DNA of 15,067 bases from Firmicutes bacterium CAG:110 (GTDB lineage: Bacteria > Bacillota > Clostridia > Oscillospirales > Oscillospiraceae): positions 1 through 15,067 of the forward strand of contig HF988107.1 of the NCBI GenBank assembly GCA_000434635.1, read 5' to 3'. Below, piece after piece: positions 14,076-15,067 of the stretch (within the stretch, counting starts at the first letter, position 1; each line of letters starts with the position of its first letter). Under the pieces are notes generated by a model. The model was not told where the DNA came from. It saw only the letters and a program-made list of their open reading frames with translations, and did no database searches. A program made the translations under genes and the position numbers.

Positions 14076-15067
14076 TGGAATGCGGACTGCTGGGTCGGAA
14101 GCTGGGGCACAGCTACTCCCCCCAGATTCATGCCTGTCTCGGGGATTATTCCTATACGCTCTTTGAAAAAGAGCCGGAGGAAGTTGCGGATTTCCTGAAA
14201 AACGGGGACTTTACCGGGCTGAATGTCACCATTCCCTACAAAAAAACGGTCATCCCCTATTTGGATGAATTGTCCCCGGCTGCTAAAAAGCTGGGGGCGG
14301 TGAACACCGTCGTCCGCAGAGAGGACGGCACCCTTTTCGGCCACAACACGGACTATTTTGGCTTTGCTTCCCTTTTGAATCGAAGCGGTCTGGATGTCGC
14401 CGGAAAGAAGGTTTTGGTGCTGGGCAGCGGCGGGGCTTCCAATACCGTCACTGCTGTTTTGACTGGGCTGGGTGCTGAGGCCGTGGTCATTTCCCGTTCC
14501 GGGGAAAACAATTACGAGAACCTGCAGCGTCACGAAGACGCCGCCGTCATCGTCAACGCGACCCCCGTCGGCATGTATCCCAATACCGGCGTTTCTCCCG
14601 TGGATCTGAAGCGGTTCCCCAAGCTGGAAGGAGTGTTGGACGTGATCTACAACCCCGCCCGCACCCAGCTGCTGCTGGATGCCGAAGCGCTTCATATTCC
14701 CTGCGCCAACGGCCTTTGGATGCTGGTAGCACAGGCCAAGGAATCCGCCGAGTATTTTACCGGCACATCCATTGACGACGCCGCCATTGCCGAAATCCAC
14801 GCAAATCTTGCCGCTCAGATGGCAAACATCGTCCTCATCGGAATGCCGGGGTGCGGGAAAAGCACCATCGGTGCTCTGCTTGCGGACAAACTTGGCCGGA
14901 AGCTGGTGGACGCCGACGAGGAAATCATCCGTCTTGCGGGTAAGTCCATCCCCGCAATTTTCGCGGAGGACGGCGAGACCGTTTTCCGGGACTGGGAGAC
15001 GAAAGCGCTGTCCCAGCTGGGCAAACAGTCCGCGCTGGTCATCGCCACCGGCGGCGGCTGTGTGACC
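14075..15067 (+). CDS. aroE: Fused shikimate dehydrogenase-shikimate kinase (3' truncated by window)
   Basis: One open frame from the ATG at 14075 to the right edge, 331 residues without a stop. Residues 1-~245 are shikimate dehydrogenase (3-dehydroshikimate to shikimate, NADPH): GHSYSPQIH at 11-19, NVTIPYK at 50-56 with the catalytic Lys, GAVNTVV at 74-80, GHNTDYFGF at 89-97 with the catalytic Asp, NADP-binding GSGGASN at 117-123, and NATPVGMYPN at 161-170. From M249 (14819) a shikimate kinase follows in frame: Walker A GMPGCGKST at 256-264, DADEEI at 279-284 for shikimate binding, FRDWE at 304-308, and ATGGG at 324-328. No stop or clear SD separates the two parts, so a bifunctional AroE-AroK protein is predicted. 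The kinase end and any further genes lie outside the window. Confidence 0.9.
   Translation, partial: MECGLLGRKLGHSYSPQIHACLGDYSYTLFEKEPEEVADFLKNGDFTGLNVTIPYKKTVIPYLDELSPAAKKLGAVNTVVRREDGTLFGHNTDYFGFASLLNRSGLDVAGKKVLVLGSGGASNTVTAVLTGLGAEAVVISRSGENNYENLQRHEDAAVIVNATPVGMYPNTGVSPVDLKRFPKLEGVLDVIYNPARTQLLLDAEALHIPCANGLWMLVAQAKESAEYFTGTSIDDAAIAEIHANLAAQMANIVLIGMPGCGKSTIGALLADKLGRKLVDADEEIIRLAGKSIPAIFAEDGETVFRDWETKALSQLGKQSALVIATGGGCVT

Overview
The window looks like chromosomal DNA of a gut-type, GC-rich member of the Clostridia, most likely Oscillospiraceae/Ruminococcaceae. This is inferred from strong AGGAGG-type ribosome binding sites, an S-box (SAM-I) riboswitch ahead of metK, a GAGIGGG-repeat surface protein, a clostridial-style ECF sigma factor with a membrane partner gene, and protein family types. 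No species can be named from the sequence alone. No tRNA, rRNA, CRISPR array, insertion sequence or phage gene was seen.

Layout, left to right. (1) Positions 2-712 hold the 3' end of a secreted or surface protein with about 29-residue glycine-rich repeats, closed by a hairpin shared with the convergent gene. (2) Positions 760-2688 (minus) encode a full-length glutamine-dependent NAD+ synthetase with its own promoter. (3) Positions 2782-5072 (plus) hold an ECF-like sigma factor translationally coupled to a 525-residue membrane or lipid-anchored protein. This pair is visibly more AT-rich than its neighbours. (4) Positions 5163-6527 (minus) hold S-adenosylmethionine synthetase under a complete SAM-I riboswitch with P1, antiterminator and terminator all readable. 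(5) Positions 6551-7526 (plus) encode a rhomboid-fold membrane protein that lacks the catalytic Ser/His and ends in a zinc ribbon. (6) From 7569 to the right edge runs a tightly packed aromatic amino acid operon: DAHP synthase, tyrA, aroB, aroA, aroC, pheA, and an aroE-aroK fusion cut by the window end.

The most striking element is the leader of the aromatic operon (about 7604-7790). A consensus promoter is followed by a 22-codon ORF with a strong SD and the run FSFYYYYFF (four Phe and four Tyr codons, no Trp). After it come an inverted repeat covering the control codons, a segment just downstream of the leader stop that can form an 11-bp antiterminator, and a GC-rich terminator overlapping that antiterminator. 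This is the full logic of ribosome-mediated attenuation sensing both end products of the operon (Phe via pheA, Tyr via tyrA). It is notable because Firmicutes amino acid operons are more often described as controlled by T-box or protein-mediated systems.

The operon genes supply erythrose-4-phosphate/PEP condensation through to chorismate, then both prephenate branches. The one shikimate-pathway step not seen is 3-dehydroquinate dehydratase (aroQ/aroD), which may lie beyond the right edge. Neighbouring genes overlap by 1-20 nt or abut in six of the junctions, which suggests translational coupling.
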